Positions 1 to 10,875 are shown, counted from the stretch's first letter. The stretch: DNA of 64,000 bases from Dorea longicatena (GCF_025150085.1 NZ_CP102280.1:15001-79000), one strand, 5' to 3'. Program-made: numbers and translations. The notes: generated by a model not told the origin, from the sequence alone.

Positions 1-2286
<2,286 letters not shown>

Positions 2287-2361
2287 AGCAAGGTGATAGG
2301 TAGGATGAAAGAAAATATTTCTTGTATGCAGTTTTGAAGGTACATAGGTACAACAAAAGAT

Positions 2362-2435
2362 GGCCCAGTGGCTCAGTTGGTTAGAGCGCCGCCCTGTCAC
2401 GGCGGAGGTCGAGAGTTCGAGTCTCTTCTGGGTCG
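2362..2435 (+). tRNA. tRNA-Asp (GTC)
   Basis: 74-nt cloverleaf. Acceptor GGCCCAG pairs with CTGGGTC (one G-U). The anticodon arm CCGCCCTGTCACGGCGG carries GTC, and the T-loop TTCGAGT is present. CCA is not encoded. First tRNA after the 23S gene, with a 75-nt gap that holds no 5S gene. Confidence 0.96.
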
Positions 2436-2442
2436 TTTGTAT

Positions 2443-2515
2443 GGGATCATAGCTCAGCTGGGAGAGCATCTGCCTTACAAGCAGAGGGTCATAGGTTCGA
2501 GCCCTATTGGTCCCA
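2443..2515 (+). tRNA. tRNA-Val (TAC)
   Basis: 73-nt cloverleaf. Acceptor GGGATCA pairs with TGGTCCC, the anticodon loop CTTACAA gives TAC, and the T-arm TAGGTTCGAGCCCTA is intact. CCA is not encoded. It follows tRNA-Asp after 7 nt. Confidence 0.96.
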
Positions 2516-2532
2516 TCAAATAAAAAGAATAT

Positions 2533-2614
2533 GGATGGATTCCCGAGTGGCCAAAGGGGACAGACTGTAAATCTGCTGCAAATTGCTTCGGTGGTTCGAA
2601 TCCACCTCCATCCA
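2533..2614 (+). tRNA. tRNA-Tyr (GTA)
   Basis: 82-nt class II tRNA with a long variable arm (CTGCAAATTGCTTCGG region). Acceptor GGATGGA pairs with TCCATCC and the anticodon loop ACTGTAAAT gives GTA. Length and extra arm fit Tyr. CCA is not encoded. Confidence 0.95.
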
Positions 2615-2631
2615 TTAGCCGTAAGGCACTC

Positions 2632-2704
2632 GCCGATGTGGCTCAATTGGCAGAGCAGCTGATTTGTAATCAGCAGGTTATCGGTTCGAGTCCGATCATC
2701 GGCT
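2632..2704 (+). tRNA. tRNA-Thr (TGT)
   Basis: 73-nt cloverleaf. Acceptor GCCGATG pairs with CATCGGC, anticodon arm CTGATTTGTAATCAG gives TGT, T-arm TCGGTTCGAGTCCGA is intact. CCA is not encoded. Confidence 0.96.
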
Positions 2705-2730
2705 TTAAGTCACAAGACTTAATTTAATAT

Positions 2731-2804
<74 letters not shown>

Positions 2805-2827
2805 CTCGCACAAAATATTGTGTGTAT

Positions 2828-2900
2828 GCCCAGATAGCTCAGTCGGTAGAGCAGAGGATTGAAAATCCTCGTGTCACTGGTTCGATTCCGGTTCTGGGCA
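2828..2900 (+). tRNA. tRNA-Phe (GAA)
   Basis: 73-nt cloverleaf. Acceptor GCCCAGA pairs with TCTGGGC, anticodon arm GAGGATTGAAAATCCTC gives GAA, T-arm CTGGTTCGATTCCGG is intact. CCA is not encoded. Confidence 0.96.
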
Positions 2901-2921
2901 TTTTCCTTGCGAAAGGAATAA

Positions 2922-2994
2922 GGGCGTGTAGCTCAGGTGGTAGAGCACTTGACTTTTAATCAAGTTGTCCGGGGTTCGAATCCCCGCACGCTCA
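2922..2994 (+). tRNA. tRNA-Lys (TTT)
   Basis: 73-nt cloverleaf. Acceptor GGGCGTG pairs with CACGCTC, anticodon arm CTTGACTTTTAATCAAG gives TTT, T-arm GGGGTTCGAATCCCC is intact. Last tRNA of the array, followed at once by a terminator. Confidence 0.96.
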
Positions 2995-3006
2995 TGGAAT
3001 GAGAGT

Positions 3007-3038
3007 GAAGTAGTATATAAGTACTACTTCTTTTTTTA
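3007..3038 (+). terminator. Terminator of the rRNA-tRNA operon
   Basis: Perfect 9-bp stem GAAGTAGTA/TACTACTTC with a 6-nt loop, followed by seven T. It lies 12 nt after tRNA-Lys, so it ends the rRNA-tRNA transcript. Confidence 0.93.
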
Positions 3039-3050
3039 TTTAAAGAACTT

Positions 3051-3091
3051 GCCACCTACATGACCTGCCACTGGCAGCTCATTACGGATGC
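3051..3091 (-). repeat. Dispersed 45-bp repeat, copy 1
   Basis: Read on the minus strand, this stretch has the words GCATCCGTAATGAGCTGCC then AGTGGCAGGTCATGTAGG. The same words recur intergenically at 7914, 19345 and 55417 (plus strand). The match to the 55417 copy is about 34 of 40 positions by eye. It does not overlap a gene. Function unknown. Confidence 0.6.
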
Positions 3092-3137
3092 TTTGGCAAC
3101 CGGTAGCTTTTCTTGCATACTTTGTTATTGAAATATA

Positions 3138-3166
3138 TTGACATATTTTATTGAAGTGATTATATT
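3138..3166 (+). promoter_or_regulatory. Sigma-A type promoter of the riboswitch-ATPase unit
   Basis: TTGACA at 3138-3143 and TATATT at 3161-3166 with a 17-bp spacer. Predicted transcription start is about 3173, which coincides with the 5' strand of the leader's P1 stem. Confidence 0.85.
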
Positions 3167-3172
3167 ATAATT

Positions 3173-3306
3173 AATAAGAGGGAGTAATCGGCATCTATAT
3201 ATTTCATAAAAGAGATATAAGAATGGAAGATATAGATGTTTACGATGACGTCAGTACGATGGCAAAAGAGCTATCCGTATCGTAATGAAATGATGAGACT
3301 TTTATT
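3173..3306 (+). promoter_or_regulatory. Probable yybP-ykoY (Mn2+) riboswitch
   Basis: P1 pairs AATAAGAG (3173-3180) with CTTTTATT (3299-3306). It is followed by GGGAGTA, which resembles the conserved L1 of the yybP-ykoY class. A 9-bp hairpin (3192-3200/3230-3238) comes next, then a stem 3241-3246/3279-3284 enclosing GACGTCAGTACG (L3-like, with the GTCA core) and an inner hairpin 3258-3263/3270-3275. The 3' strand of P1 is also the 5' arm of the downstream terminator, so P1 formation and termination exclude each other: an ON-switch layout. The next gene is a P-type cation ATPase, a known partner of this class. The class name is from memory of the consensus, not a covariance-model hit. Confidence 0.75.
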
Positions 3307-3340
3307 GCATAGTTTTTATGCAATAAAAGTCTCTTTTTTT
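3295..3340 (+). terminator. Riboswitch expression-platform terminator
   Basis: Perfect 16-bp stem GAGACTTTTATTGCAT/ATGCAATAAAAGTCTC with a 7-nt loop and a run of seven T. The 5' arm overlaps the 3' strand of the riboswitch P1 stem. Confidence 0.92.
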
Positions 3341-3452
3341 ATACCAAAGCAAAAGCATGTAATACAAGTTGACGGTGGCAGATTCTAGGTATACTTTCGA
3401 TATATCAAAAATTAAAAAGGGTTATTGGCCAAAGAAAGAAAGGAGAACAAAT

Positions 3453-6020
3453 ATGCTGACAACAAAACAAGCAAGGGAGAATCAGGAAAAATATGGTTTC
3501 AATGAACTGGTAGAAGGGAAAAAGAAAAGTACCATGCAGATATTTCTGGAACAGTTTAAAGATTTTCTTGTTATCATATTGATCATATCTGCAGTGATTT
3601 CCGGTATCTTAGGAGATGCAGAAAGTGCGATTGTTATTTTTGTAGTAATTACGATGAATGCAATACTTGGAACGGTGCAGACCGTAAAGGCAGAACAATC
3701 GCTTAACAGTTTAAAACAGTTATCTGCTCCGGAAGCGAAAGTAGCAAGAGATGGAAATATTATTCAGATTCCGTCGAGAGAGGTGACGATTGGCGATGAA
3801 GTAATACTGGAGGCAGGGGATTGTATACCTGCAGATGGAAAACTTATAGAATGTGCAAGTCTGAAGGTAGATGAAAGTGCACTGACGGGAGAAAGCATAG
3901 CAGTTGAAAAGAATCTGGATGAAGTCGCAGTCGGAACAGCACTTGGCGATCAGACGAACAAAGTATTCTCCGGAAGTTTTGTTACGTATGGAAGAGGAAG
4001 ATACGAAGTGACTGCAATCGGCATGAATACAGAAGTAGGAAAGATTGCAGATCTTATGAAGAATACATCAGAAAAGCGCACACCACTGCAGGTGAATCTT
4101 GATGACTTCGGAAAAAAATTGTCGATATTAATTCTGGTATTTTCAGGCATAATATTTGGGGTAAATGTATTTCAGGGAGAATCTATTGGTTCAGCGTTTA
4201 TGTTTGCTGTTGCGCTGGCAGTTGCAGCGATACCGGAAGCTCTTAGTTCGATTGTGACGATTGTATTATCTTTTGGAACACAGAAGATGGCAAAAGAACA
4301 TGCAATTATACGAAAACTGCAGGCGGTAGAAGGTCTTGGCAGTGTATCGATTGTCTGTTCGGATAAAACGGGGACACTGACGCAGAATAAGATGACAGTA
4401 GAGGATTATTATGTAAATGAAAAGAGAATACCGGCCGGAAAAATTAATCTGAAAAATGAAAATGAAAAACTGCTTTTGAGATTCAGTATCCTGTGTAATG
4501 ATTCAACGAATACAGACGGACAGGAGATTGGTGATCCTACGGAAACGGCACTTATTAATCTCGGAAGTAATCTGGGAATCGAGATTATGCAGGTAAGGGA
4601 ACGATATCCGAGATTGTCTGAGGTTCCATTTGACAGTGAGCGGAAATTGATGTCGACAGCTCATAGGATTCAGGATGATAAGATGTTAACGGCTGATCAT
4701 ATAATGATCGTAAAAGGTGCTGTAGATGTATTACTGGATCGTATGGACAGAATCAGAGTTGGAAATACTGTAAGAAGGATGACAGATTCTGACTGTAAGA
4801 ATATTTCCATGCAGAATATGCAGTTTTCCAGAGAAGGGTTAAGAGTTCTTGCATTTGCATATAAACATCTGGAAGAGGAAAAAGAAATCGGTACAGAGGA
4901 TGAAGAGCATCTGATATTTATCGGAATGATCGCAATGATGGATCCGCCGAGAGAAGAGTCGCAGGTTGCGGTAGCAGAGTGCCTGAATGCCGGAATCCGG
5001 CCGATTATGATTACGGGAGATCATAAAGTCACGGCTGCGGCAATTGCAAAGAGGATTGGAATATTAAAGGATGAGTCAGAAGCCTGTGAAGGTGCTGATA
5101 TTGAAAATATGTCAGATGAAGATTTAAAAGACTTTGTAGAGGGAATCTCGGTCTACGCAAGAGTCTCTCCGGAGCACAAGATCAGGATTGTCCGTGCGTG
5201 GCAGGAAAAGGAAAATATTGTGGCAATGACAGGAGATGGTGTGAATGATGCGCCGGCTTTAAAACAGGCGGATATCGGTGTTGCAATGGGTGTGACCGGA
5301 AGCGAAGTTGCAAAGGATGCGGCGGCGATGGTTCTGACAGATGATAATTTTGCAACGATCGTGAAGGCAGTGGAAAATGGAAGAAATCTGTATCAGCATA
5401 TTAAAAATGCAATTCAATTTCTATTATCCGGAAATTTCGGAGCAATTCTTGCGGTACTGTATGCAGCAACGGCCGGATTACCGGTGCCTTTTGCCCCGGT
5501 ACATCTGTTGTTTATTAATCTTTTGACAGACAGCCTGCCGGCAATTGCGCTGGGTATGGAACCGCATTCTAAAGCGGTTATGGATCAGAAACCGAGACCT
5601 GTGAATGAGTCAATACTTACGAAAGCATATCTGGTGAATATCGGAACCGAAGGTCTGTGCATCGGGATTATGACAATGGCAGCATTCTTGATTGGATACA
5701 GAGGACAGGATGCAGTTCTGGCAAGTACGATGGCGTTTGGAACGTTGTGTATGAGCCGTCTGGTACATGGATTTAACTGCAAAGACGATAAGCCGGTAAT
5801 ATTCTCAAAGAGATTCTTTAATAATAAATATCTGATCGGAGCATTTGTCTTAGGTACTGTTCTGATCACGGGTGTTCTTACAATTCCGGGATTACATGCC
5901 ATGTTTAAGGTTGTTACGTTAAATATGACGCAACTGATGACAGTATATGGTCTTGCATTTCTGAATCTTCCTGTGATTCAGGGATTGAAGTATTTGAAGG
6001 GAAAGACAAAATGGAATTAA
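3453..6020 (+). CDS. P2-type cation-transporting ATPase, likely Mn2+/Ca2+ efflux
   Basis: 855 aa from the ATG at 3453, chosen because AGGAGA stands 7 nt before it; an upstream in-frame TTG at 3369 has no Shine-Dalgarno site. Expected P-type features appear in order: actuator-domain TGES, TM4 motif PEAL, phosphorylation motif DKTGT (with CSDKTGTLTQNK), TGDH and GDGVNDAP hinge motifs, and TM6 NLLTDSLPA. The PEAL plus N-LL-TD pattern places it with the SERCA/PMR1-like P2A Ca2+/Mn2+ pumps, not heavy-metal P1B pumps, and no N-terminal CXXC domain is seen. It sits behind a probable manganese riboswitch, so Mn2+ export induced by excess Mn2+ is the best inference. Ca2+ transport cannot be excluded. 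The stop overlaps the next gene by 10 nt. Confidence 0.9.
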   Translation: MLTTKQARENQEKYGFNELVEGKKKSTMQIFLEQFKDFLVIILIISAVISGILGDAESAIVIFVVITMNAILGTVQTVKAEQSLNSLKQLSAPEAKVARDGNIIQIPSREVTIGDEVILEAGDCIPADGKLIECASLKVDESALTGESIAVEKNLDEVAVGTALGDQTNKVFSGSFVTYGRGRYEVTAIGMNTEVGKIADLMKNTSEKRTPLQVNLDDFGKKLSILILVFSGIIFGVNVFQGESIGSAFMFAVALAVAAIPEALSSIVTIVLSFGTQKMAKEHAIIRKLQAVEGLGSVSIVCSDKTGTLTQNKMTVEDYYVNEKRIPAGKINLKNENEKLLLRFSILCNDSTNTDGQEIGDPTETALINLGSNLGIEIMQVRERYPRLSEVPFDSERKLMSTAHRIQDDKMLTADHIMIVKGAVDVLLDRMDRIRVGNTVRRMTDSDCKNISMQNMQFSREGLRVLAFAYKHLEEEKEIGTEDEEHLIFIGMIAMMDPPREESQVAVAECLNAGIRPIMITGDHKVTAAAIAKRIGILKDESEACEGADIENMSDEDLKDFVEGISVYARVSPEHKIRIVRAWQEKENIVAMTGDGVNDAPALKQADIGVAMGVTGSEVAKDAAAMVLTDDNFATIVKAVENGRNLYQHIKNAIQFLLSGNFGAILAVLYAATAGLPVPFAPVHLLFINLLTDSLPAIALGMEPHSKAVMDQKPRPVNESILTKAYLVNIGTEGLCIGIMTMAAFLIGYRGQDAVLASTMAFGTLCMSRLVHGFNCKDDKPVIFSKRFFNNKYLIGAFVLGTVLITGVLTIPGLHAMFKVVTLNMTQLMTVYGLAFLNLPVIQGLKYLKGKTKWN

Positions 6021-7168
6021 AACAAGAGACAGTGAAGCAGATCAGGGGATTGATCATATTTACGGCAGTACTGATTGTCTGTCTGTGGAAATTTGATGTT
6101 GTGATAAGTGCGTTTCAATTTGTATTAAATATAGTATATCCGTTTTTGCTTGGCGGTGCGATTGCATTTGCCTTAAGTGTACCGATGAACTTTGTAGAAC
6201 GGAAATTATTTACAGAGAGAAAAATTTCTGAAAAATATAAAAGAAAATATGCCAGGGGAATCAGTCTGATGCTTGTAATTGCCGGTGTAACCGGAATTCT
6301 GGCAATGATAATATTCGGGCTGCTTCCGCAATTGGCAGGAACATTTGCCAATCTGGGAAAGAGTATTCAGGAGTTTATCCCGCAGGTGCAGGGGTGGGCA
6401 GATCACTGGTTTCATAATAATAAAGAAATTATGAATGTCGTGAACAACCTGGAATTTGACTGGAATAAAATTATGGAAGCGGCGGCAGGCTTTCTGAAAA
6501 ACGGAGCGGGAAGTGTGCTGGAGACTACCATTAATACGGCAAAAAATATTATTGGTGCAGTGGGAACGTTTTTTATTGCATTTGTATTCGCAGTTTATAT
6601 TTTGCTGCAGAAAGAGAAACTGCGAATACAGGCGAAAAAAGTATTATTTGCGTTTGTCAGGAAGGGGAGAGCAGAAGCTGTATTGGAAGTGCTGGCTCTG
6701 ACGTATAAGACATTTTCTGGTTTTTTGACGGGACAGTGCGTGGAGGCTTTGATCCTTGGAGCAATGTTTGTAATCACGATGACACTGTTTAGACTGCCAT
6801 ATGCACTGTTGACCGGAATTGTGATTGCATTTACGGCATTGGTACCGGTTTTTGGAGCATTTATCGGATGTGCGGTCGGGGCGTTTCTGATTTTTATGGT
6901 GAGTCCGTTTAAGGCGTTGATGTTCATTGTGTTGTTTCTGGTACTTCAGCAGATTGAGGGGAATCTGATTTATCCACATGTAGTGGGAAATTCGGTTGGA
7001 CTTCCGTCAATCTGGGTGCTGGCAGCAGTGAGTGTTGGCGGAAGTCTGATGGGAATTGTCGGAATGCTGATATTTATTCCGTTGATGTCGGTGGTATATG
7101 CACTGTTCCGTGAAGTTGTCTACATTAAATTACGACAAAAGAATATTTATCCACAGGATATTTTATAA
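6011..7168 (+). CDS. AI-2E family (DUF20) transporter-like membrane protein
   Basis: 385 aa, with its ATG inside the 3' end of the ATPase gene, so translation is probably coupled and it shares the riboswitch. It shows the AI-2E/PerM topology: paired N-terminal TM segments (about residues 12-55), a TM near 75-100, a central soluble loop (about 100-185), then a C-terminal bundle of five TM segments with the family-typical sequences around LEGNLIYPHVVG and PLMSVVYA. Members have been proposed to move quorum signals or ions; substrate cannot be read here. Its coupling to a metal ATPase is suggestive but not proof of a shared role. Confidence 0.85.
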   Translation: MELKQETVKQIRGLIIFTAVLIVCLWKFDVVISAFQFVLNIVYPFLLGGAIAFALSVPMNFVERKLFTERKISEKYKRKYARGISLMLVIAGVTGILAMIIFGLLPQLAGTFANLGKSIQEFIPQVQGWADHWFHNNKEIMNVVNNLEFDWNKIMEAAAGFLKNGAGSVLETTINTAKNIIGAVGTFFIAFVFAVYILLQKEKLRIQAKKVLFAFVRKGRAEAVLEVLALTYKTFSGFLTGQCVEALILGAMFVITMTLFRLPYALLTGIVIAFTALVPVFGAFIGCAVGAFLIFMVSPFKALMFIVLFLVLQQIEGNLIYPHVVGNSVGLPSIWVLAAVSVGGSLMGIVGMLIFIPLMSVVYALFREVVYIKLRQKNIYPQDIL

Positions 7169-7217
7169 ATGGGGATAACTTTGTGAATGTGATCATTTAT
7201 TGTGGATGAAGAGGATA

Positions 7218-7838
7218 TCAGTTTTGAAAACGTGATCGTTCTTTCAATTTACAGTAGATGACAGCAATGGCGGTACTGATCAGGGTTGATACAATACCGG
7301 CTCCGATAATAGAAGCAGGATTAACGCTTCCATACTGACTCCGATAAGCAATAACATTGATCGGAATAAGCTGAAGAGATGAAATGTTGATGATCAGGAA
7401 TGTACACATTTCATTACTTGCTGTTCCGGCAGGGCGGGAGATACCGGGAGCCAGATGTTTGCGGCGCTGTTCTTCTAATTTCGATAATTCTTCCATTGCT
7501 TTTAATCCGGCAGGAGTGGCGGCCCAGCCAAGACCTAAGATATTGGCGATCATATTGGTGGTAATCGGTTCTTCGGCGGGGTGACCGGCGGGAAGATTTG
7601 GAAAAAGGAAACGAATGACCGGACGGATCTTTCTGGAAGCGGCCGGGATAGTTCCGGCTTTGGAAGCAATTTCCATCAGTCCTACCCAAAAAGACATGAC
7701 ACCGATCATGGTAATACAAAGTGAGATGGCTTCTTTGGATGAATCAAGTGCTGCATTGGTAATATCGGGCATCCGGCCTGTGAATGCGGCGTATACGATG
7801 CCTGTAAGAATCATAAAAGACCAGAGGTAGTTGAGCAT
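7218..7838 (-). CDS. spmA: Spore maturation protein A
   Basis: 206 aa membrane protein. An N-terminal TM (about 5-20) is followed by the nucleoside-recognition/Gate-type region with MIGVMSFWVGLMEIASKAG, the conserved PAGHPAEEPITTNMIANILGLGWAATPAG block (about 80-110), SNEMCTFLIINISSLQLIPINVIA, and a last TM near 175-197. Length matches SpmA. Known role: spmA and spmB mutants make spores with poorly dehydrated cores. The start has AGGAG about 9 nt upstream on the minus strand. It is divergent from spmB across a 185-nt gap instead of lying in the usual spmAB operon. Confidence 0.93.
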   Translation of the reverse strand: MLNYLWSFMILTGIVYAAFTGRMPDITNAALDSSKEAISLCITMIGVMSFWVGLMEIASKAGTIPAASRKIRPVIRFLFPNLPAGHPAEEPITTNMIANILGLGWAATPAGLKAMEELSKLEEQRRKHLAPGISRPAGTASNEMCTFLIINISSLQLIPINVIAYRSQYGSVNPASIIGAGIVSTLISTAIAVIYCKLKERSRFQN

Positions 7839-7913
7839 AAGTGAGACTCCTGTATGTGGATATCTGAAGTATAATATGCAAACAGTGTGGAAAATATGAC
7901 GGTATAAATCGCC

Positions 7914-7946
7914 ATGCGTTTGTAAGGGGCTGCCGGAAATTGCACC
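7914..7946 (+). repeat. Dispersed repeat, copy 2 (partial)
   Basis: ATCGCCATGCGTTTGTAAGG followed by GGCTGCCGG matches the first half of the copy at 19345 with one difference in the first 20 bases. The second half is diverged. It lies in the spmA-spmB divergent gap, which otherwise holds only the two ribosome-binding sites and AT-rich promoter-like sequence. Confidence 0.6.
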
Positions 7947-8023
7947 AATCTCAGTTATATATTAATATATGACAAGCCAATAGAATAAACTGTAAGAGGA
8001 TAATTTAAAGAAGGAATGTTAAT

Positions 8024-8551
8024 ATGCAAATATTGTTATATCTTACAGATTTCATAGTCCCGCTGGTAATCTTCGGGATTGTAGGTTATGGACTGTTAAT
8101 GAAAGTTCCGGTATACGATACGTTTATTAAAGGTGCAAAGAAGGGGTTTCTGACAGTAATCAAGATTATGCCGACACTTGTCGGATTAATGGTGGCGGTG
8201 GGGATATTGAGAGCGTCCGGCTTCCTTGAACTGATTGCAAATGGAATCGGGAGATTTACGGACAGAATCGGTTTTCCGGGAGAGCTGGTTCCGCTTACAG
8301 TGGTAAAGATGTTCTCCTCATCGGCGGCGACGGGACTTTTGCTGGACATTTTTAAAGAATATGGAACAGATTCGTATATCGGACGGATTGCATCGATCAG
8401 TATGTCGTGTACAGAGACGATCTTTTATACCATGAGTGTATATTATATGACAGCCAGAGTCACGAAGACGCGCTATACATTGACGGGTGCGCTGCTTGCA
8501 ACTCTGGCTGGTGTGACTGCCAGCGTAGTGCTGGCGGGTATGATGACATGA
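8024..8551 (+). CDS. spmB: Spore maturation protein B
   Basis: 175 aa membrane protein of the SpmB/nucleoside-recognition family. It has an N-terminal TM (about 8-25), the motif YDTFIKGAKKGF, two central TMs, the family signature KMFSSSAATGLLLDIFKEYGTDS (about 105-127), and CTETIFYTMSVYYM (about 136-149) before a C-terminal TM. Length equals that of SpmB. Start supported by AAGGAA 9 nt upstream. It works with SpmA in spore-core dehydration. Here it is transcribed away from spmA, so the two cannot share an mRNA. Confidence 0.92.
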   Translation: MQILLYLTDFIVPLVIFGIVGYGLLMKVPVYDTFIKGAKKGFLTVIKIMPTLVGLMVAVGILRASGFLELIANGIGRFTDRIGFPGELVPLTVVKMFSSSAATGLLLDIFKEYGTDSYIGRIASISMSCTETIFYTMSVYYMTARVTKTRYTLTGALLATLAGVTASVVLAGMMT

Positions 8552-8587
8552 TCGTGTGATGTGGTAAAATGTCACGGGAAAATGTAA

Positions 8588-9325
8588 TTATTCCCAGGGT
8601 TTCTTATGATAATCTGAGGAATCTTTTTTGTCTCTGTGGTCTTTTCTGTTCTGGGATTTGCTCCATATGCGGAGAGCAGTGAGAATTCCGACCGTGTAAA
8701 GGATCGTGACTAATATTACCGGGTTATCCTTCAGAAAATAAATAACAAGGATAACGGATAACAGACAGATAAAGAGCTGGAATGTGGTCCAGAATCTTTT
8801 TTCGCGGACTTCTTTCGCCTGCTGAAGGAGTTCCATACGTTTCTGTTCCATACGGAGATATTCCATCAGATCTTCATCGCTGATGCGGGAAAGGATCTGC
8901 TCATCGCGGTTCATCTCAATCTTGCGTTTGGAACGGAAATTAGAGAAGAACTCACGGAACGGATGTTCATCTTTGGAGCGGGATTTTTCCTGTTGTTCGT
9001 AAAAGTCTTCTTCCAGGTCTTCGTCTTCTTCCGCATCTTTTTTCGAAAATTCTTTTGTATTCCGGGTGTCACTGAATTTGTCTGCGTTATCGGCAGCTTT
9101 ACCGTCGGTAGTTTTGCTGTCGATAGTTGTTTGATTATCTGTGTTCTGGGGGTCGGTAATTTCCTTAGAAGCAGCCGTTTCAGTGTCTGTAGTTTCCTGC
9201 GCAGCAGATATATCAGCAACGGGATAAAGCACAACGTTGTCAGTGGCAGCAGGTGCGCTAGTTTCAGATTTCTTAGTCTTAGGTGATTCTTCTGTCGGTA
9301 CTGCTTTTTCTATATTTTCGGACAT
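8588..9325 (-). CDS. Hypothetical acidic two-TM protein
   Basis: 245 aa, family not recognised. Residues 1-125 are low-complexity, rich in T, D, E, K and A (TTDTETAASKE, NTDNQTTIDSKTTDGK), and look disordered. Residues 125-175 are a charged helical segment (SRISDEDLMEYLRMEQKRMELLQQ), likely coiled coil. Two closely spaced TM segments follow (about 178-196 and 202-218), then a basic tail ending KDSSDYHKKPWE. No signal peptide is present, so the N-terminal part is probably cytoplasmic. GGAGG lies 8 nt before the ATG. It is divergent from jetA, with 185 nt between the starts. Confidence 0.7.
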   Translation of the reverse strand: MSENIEKAVPTEESPKTKKSETSAPAATDNVVLYPVADISAAQETTDTETAASKEITDPQNTDNQTTIDSKTTDGKAADNADKFSDTRNTKEFSKKDAEEDEDLEEDFYEQQEKSRSKDEHPFREFFSNFRSKRKIEMNRDEQILSRISDEDLMEYLRMEQKRMELLQQAKEVREKRFWTTFQLFICLLSVILVIYFLKDNPVILVTILYTVGILTALRIWSKSQNRKDHRDKKDSSDYHKKPWE

Positions 9326-9510
9326 GATTTTACCTCCGTATTCATTCTTATATTGTATGTTGTCTTTTATTTTATCTTTATTATCTTATCATATCAGCTA
9401 TGAAGATAAAAAACAAATAAAGAGTGTATAAAACGGCGGAAAATAACTTGCAGTAGAAAAAAGCCCTTAAAAATGTTAAAATTGTAAGGAATCATTTGGA
9501 GGAAAACAAG

Positions 9511-10875
9511 ATGCAGTTAATGAATGAAATCCCGGATACGTTCTGGAGTCTGTTCCGTTCGGTCAACCGGGATATTTATATTGAAGCACTTTTATGTATT
9601 AATGAAGAATACGAATATAATAACTATTTCCTGACGAAAGAGGTGTGCATCCAGATCTTAAGTGATATGAATGCGAAGAAACGGTTTGAGTTACAGCGGG
9701 AGGAAAATGATACGGATTTTGATATGCTGGAGACGCCGTCATCAAGGATATTAAACTGGCTTCTGCGGTCAGGATGGCTGAAGCGTATCGAGGATTATAA
9801 TACACTGGTGACGAATATTGTCATTCCGGATTATGCGGCGGTGATGATCGATGCATTTGAAAAGCTGAATTCGGAAGATGCGTCGGAGACGGATATTTAT
9901 ATCCAGAATGTGTATGCGACGCTGTATGCATTTCGCAATGATCCGAGGGCGAGTATCGGGCTTTTGAGGACGGCACTGGTGAATACGAGGCGGCTGAATA
10001 AGGCACTGCAGGACATGCTTCATAACATGAACAAGTTTTTTGCAAAACTTTTACAGCAGGATTCGTACAGCGGGATTTTAAGAGAGCATCTGGACAGCTA
10101 TGTGGAAGAGATCGTGTGGAAGAAGTATCATATTCTGAAGACGTCGGATAACTTTTACATTTATAAGATGGATATTAAGAAATGTCTGAGAGAGATCCGG
10201 GATGATGAGGCATTTATCATGAAGGTACAGGTGCGGTCGAAGATGCTTGGAGATAATCAGGATGATGTACTGGATCTGCTGGATCTAATCGAGCGGGGAT
10301 TTGATGATATTGAGCACAGAATCGCTAATATGGATAAGGAACATACGAAGTACGTCCGTGCGACGGTAACGAGGATGAATTATCTGTTAAGCGGTGAGAC
10401 TGATACGAAAGGTCTGGTGGTCCAGCTTCTGAATAAAATGTCGGAAGATCCGGATCAGATGGAAGAGATCATCACAGAGACCGGAAAGCGCATGAATCTG
10501 TCGCTGCTGGAAATTCTGTCGGAGAAATCTTTATATAAGAGAAGAAAATCCAGAAAAGACTTCATCAGCCAGCTTCTTCCGGATGAGACGACGGGAGATC
10601 TGGATAAGGATGATATCTTAAGACTGAACCGGATCCAGATGCGGTTCAGCAAGAAGCAGATTGAAGAATTCATCGAGAATAATATGGAAGATGAAGTGAT
10701 GGATGCGTCGAAGATTAATATTGCTGACGAGGAAGAATTTGAAAAACTGATTCTTGCTTATGATTACAGTACGCGTAAGAACAGCAGATATATGGTGCTG
10801 GAAGAAGAACCGGAGATGGTGGAAAAGGACGGATACCGGTATCCGGCATTAAGATTCGTGAAGAGACGGGCGTAA
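9511..10875 (+). CDS. jetA: Wadjet subunit JetA (DUF5716, kleisin-like)
   Basis: 454 aa from the ATG at 9511, chosen over an in-frame TTG at 9496 because GGAGG (9498-9502) lies 8 nt upstream. Matches the JetA family with DUF5716 by its N-terminal pattern (IPDTFWSLFRSVNRDIYIEALL), a predicted winged-helix first third, a helical middle (LDLLDLIERGFDDIEHRIANMDKEHTKYVRATVTRMNYLL) and an acidic C-terminal part. JetA plays the MukF/kleisin part in the SMC-like complex that senses circular DNA. It is the first gene of a three-gene operon followed by jetB (88-nt gap) and jetC. The family name is from recall; the operon order makes it firm. Confidence 0.85.
   Translation: MQLMNEIPDTFWSLFRSVNRDIYIEALLCINEEYEYNNYFLTKEVCIQILSDMNAKKRFELQREENDTDFDMLETPSSRILNWLLRSGWLKRIEDYNTLVTNIVIPDYAAVMIDAFEKLNSEDASETDIYIQNVYATLYAFRNDPRASIGLLRTALVNTRRLNKALQDMLHNMNKFFAKLLQQDSYSGILREHLDSYVEEIVWKKYHILKTSDNFYIYKMDIKKCLREIRDDEAFIMKVQVRSKMLGDNQDDVLDLLDLIERGFDDIEHRIANMDKEHTKYVRATVTRMNYLLSGETDTKGLVVQLLNKMSEDPDQMEEIITETGKRMNLSLLEILSEKSLYKRRKSRKDFISQLLPDETTGDLDKDDILRLNRIQMRFSKKQIEEFIENNMEDEVMDASKINIADEEEFEKLILAYDYSTRKNSRYMVLEEEPEMVEKDGYRYPALRFVKRRA

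Noticed and set aside
3369..3452. Longer ATPase start at TTG 3369
   Set aside because: No Shine-Dalgarno site, while AGGAGA precedes ATG 3453 at good spacing; it also lies right after the riboswitch terminator.
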